DNA from: Akkermansiaceae bacterium
GTDB taxonomy: Bacteria > Verrucomicrobiota > Verrucomicrobiia > Verrucomicrobiales > Akkermansiaceae
Direction of reading: 5' to 3'
Assembly: GCA_030725745.1 (NCBI GenBank)
Contig: JANRFH010000022.1
Coordinates: 1-33,240 of the forward strand
Length of the DNA stretch: 33,240 nucleotides
Notes under the pieces: model-generated
The model's input: the letters and a program-made list of their open reading frames with translations, nothing else
Told to the model about the DNA's origin: nothing
Databases searched by the model: none
Made by a program: the position numbers and the translations under genes
Shown here: positions 31,867 to 33,240 of the stretch, in pieces
How the letters are laid out: each line of letters starts with the position of its first letter
How positions within the stretch are numbered: the first letter of the stretch is position 1

Positions 31867-33240
31867 CTAATCGCCGAGGCAGTAGAGGTAACCGTCCTTA
31901 GAGCCTGCGTAGATGCGGCCGTCCCAGGCGACGGGGGTGGCATCGAACATGGGGCCAGCGAGGCGATCGAGCAGGACGAGCTTTCCGGCGGGGGTGACCT
32001 GGTAGAGATCCATGCCGTTGTCGTAGCCGATGACGATGCGGTCGCCGAGGAAGAGGGGTGTGGAAATGGAACCCTCGGGGAGTTTTACGGTGTCGAGGAC
32101 GAGCGGAGCTGGGTAAGATTTCCTACCGCGTGGGTCGGGGTTGCGGACGCCGGGCTGGAGTTTTTTGTGGTTGATGAGGGTGAGTGTGCCATCGATGCCG
32201 ACGAAGCAGGCGAGGTCTTTGGAGACGGTGGAATTGTAGCGGTGATTGACGGCAGGGCTACCGACGAGGCCGCCGTTCCAGCTATACCAGTTACAATCCG
32301 GGAGAGGGTGGAACCAACGGACTTTTCCCTCAGGGGAGAATTTCACGACGCCGCCGTGGCCGGAGATGAACTGTTTCTCGATGCCGAGCAGCAGGTGGCG
32401 GTCGTTGGTGAGGGGCATGGAGCTGTTGAGATCGCCGCCGATGTCGAGGATGGGGCTGGGGCGATCAAGGAAGGTTAGCCCGCAGGAATAGACGCGGCCG
32501 ACTCCGGCGGCGATGTAGGCTTTTCCGCCTATCATGGTGGGTGATGATTCGCAGCAGAGTTCTTTGCCGTAGGTGGAGAGATCTTGTTTTCGGAAAAAGA
32601 GGTGTTGATTGGAAATTTCCGGGGCGGGTAGGCCGTCGAAGATTTTTGCCTTACGGGCATCGGGTGAGAAAACGGTGAAGTAGCCATTTTCGAGGGGGAT
32701 GGCGGCTTTTTTGCCAACCACGACGGCTGAGGCATCGCAATCACGGCTGTTCGAGGGGGTGTCGCGCGAGCCGTGGCTCCAGAGTTTTTCCCCGGTGAGG
32801 TAGGAGAATCCGTAGAGGCTGTCTTGTTCGCCTTTTTTCAGCCCCTCGCCGGAGGCACTGCGGCTGCCGACGATGAGGGTGTAGCGAGTCTCGGGCGAGC
32901 CGCCGACATCGGCGAAGGTGGGTGTGCCTTTGATAACTTCCGGGAGGTGTGCTGACCAGATGACTGCGCCATCGGCGGCGCGGATTTTCATGAGGCGTTT
33001 TCCGAGGGTGCCTTGGATGAGGAAAAGCTCACTGCCTTCGCGGATGACGAGCGGCTGGCCAGTCCATCCCGCGCCTTTCCAGTCGAGTGATTTATCGGAG
33101 CCAAAGGTGGTGGTGCCGCTGCCGAGGTAGGTGCGCCATTTTACTTTAAGCTTCGATGGCGGGCGGTTGCCGTAGTAGTTACGCTGGTTATCGCCCAGGT
33201 AGGTGCCGATGAGTGGTGTGATATCACTCGCATTGTGGTC
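31867..33240 (-). CDS. PQQ-type beta-propeller protein, 5' end beyond the window
   Basis: The reading frame on the minus strand is open from the window edge (33240) to a TAG/TAA-type stop at 31867: 457 codons visible, 83 of them upstream of the first ATG at 32991, so that ATG is internal and the N-terminus is missing. Repeated propeller blades are visible: LKVKWRTYLGSGTTTFG, MKIRAADGAVIWSAHLP, YGFSYLTGEKLWSHGS, VKFSPEGKVRWFHPLP, FVGIDGTLTLINHK, and the closing WDGRIYAGSKDGYLYCLGD. These are PQQ-binding-like blades as in BamB and PQQ dehydrogenases; without catalytic-site or heme motifs an enzyme role is not supported. It is probably exported, but the signal peptide lies outside the window. 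The 3' end lies near element D. Confidence 0.82.
   Translation of the reverse strand, partial: DHNASDITPLIGTYLGDNQRNYYGNRPPSKLKVKWRTYLGSGTTTFGSDKSLDWKGAGWTGQPLVIREGSELFLIQGTLGKRLMKIRAADGAVIWSAHLPEVIKGTPTFADVGGSPETRYTLIVGSRSASGEGLKKGEQDSLYGFSYLTGEKLWSHGSRDTPSNSRDCDASAVVVGKKAAIPLENGYFTVFSPDARKAKIFDGLPAPEISNQHLFFRKQDLSTYGKELCCESSPTMIGGKAYIAAGVGRVYSCGLTFLDRPSPILDIGGDLNSSMPLTNDRHLLLGIEKQFISGHGGVVKFSPEGKVRWFHPLPDCNWYSWNGGLVGSPAVNHRYNSTVSKDLACFVGIDGTLTLINHKKLQPGVRNPDPRGRKSYPAPLVLDTVKLPEGSISTPLFLGDRIVIGYDNGMDLYQVTPAGKLVLLDRLAGPMFDATPVAWDGRIYAGSKDGYLYCLGD

Overview
The window looks like a chromosomal stretch of a Gram-negative bacterium of the Planctomycetes-Verrucomicrobia-Chlamydiae group, most likely Verrucomicrobia. 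This is inferred, not proven. The basis is the mix of an outer-membrane TamA/TamB pair, lipoproteins, a signal-peptide glucose-dehydrogenase-like propeller fused to HEAT repeats, Gfo/Idh and sugar isomerase/epimerase genes, a membrane-anchored squalene-cyclase-repeat protein, frequent GTG starts and the near absence of Shine-Dalgarno sequences. Most genes are housekeeping and intact; the first and last are cut by the window ends.

Layout. 3-4631 (+): the end of a YifB/ComM-type ATPase, a zinc-ribbon metallopeptidase, and a three-PAS sensor kinase followed by a stand-alone receiver protein. 4635-6885 (-): an ECF sigma factor, a single-pass membrane protein that is probably its anti-sigma factor, and an exported PDZ protein, resembling an envelope-stress module. 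6921-10608 (-): a sugar isomerase/epimerase, a Gfo/Idh oxidoreductase and a divergent Nramp-like transporter. 10746-12873 (+): an ankyrin-repeat lipoprotein and an ACT-domain protein. 12870-15378 (-): the propeller/HEAT protein and a LysM lipoprotein. 15396-16205 (+): purine nucleoside phosphorylase. 16416-18514 (-): hemW, panB and tRNA-Glu(UUC). 18679-30324 (+): hisS, a GxxExxY nuclease-like gene, aspS, tamB, tamA, a low-molecular-weight phosphatase, the squalene-cyclase-repeat membrane protein and tRNA-Thr(UGU). 30312-33240 (-): ispF, an inositol-monophosphatase-family gene and a PQQ-type propeller protein that runs off the end.

The most interesting layer is a set of small repeats between and inside these genes. 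Four intergenic elements (7812-7900, 19983-20451, 27900-28076, 31721-31822) share one architecture: inverted arms of about 25-30 bp, outer ends ACC...GGT, each arm built from about three copies of an 8-10 bp unit. Their sequences differ, but within each element the two arms agree. One of the four carries a complete GxxExxY gene (PD-(D/E)XK nuclease-like fold) whose start codon lies inside the left arm, and it sits between hisS and aspS, which are neighbours in many bacteria. The others carry no recognisable gene. This fits an element carrying its own nuclease-like gene plus gene-less relatives.

Two further repeat types occur: a roughly 60-bp intercistronic element in two copies (before hemW and before ispF), and a 19-bp tandem duplication that lies in frame inside hemW and appears to add about 13 residues in a loop before the GGGTP motif. 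Downstream of the phosphorylase gene there is also a long-armed dyad and a small REP-like hairpin. No CRISPR array, IS transposase, prophage or rRNA was seen. No gene-free stretch exceeds about 280 bp.
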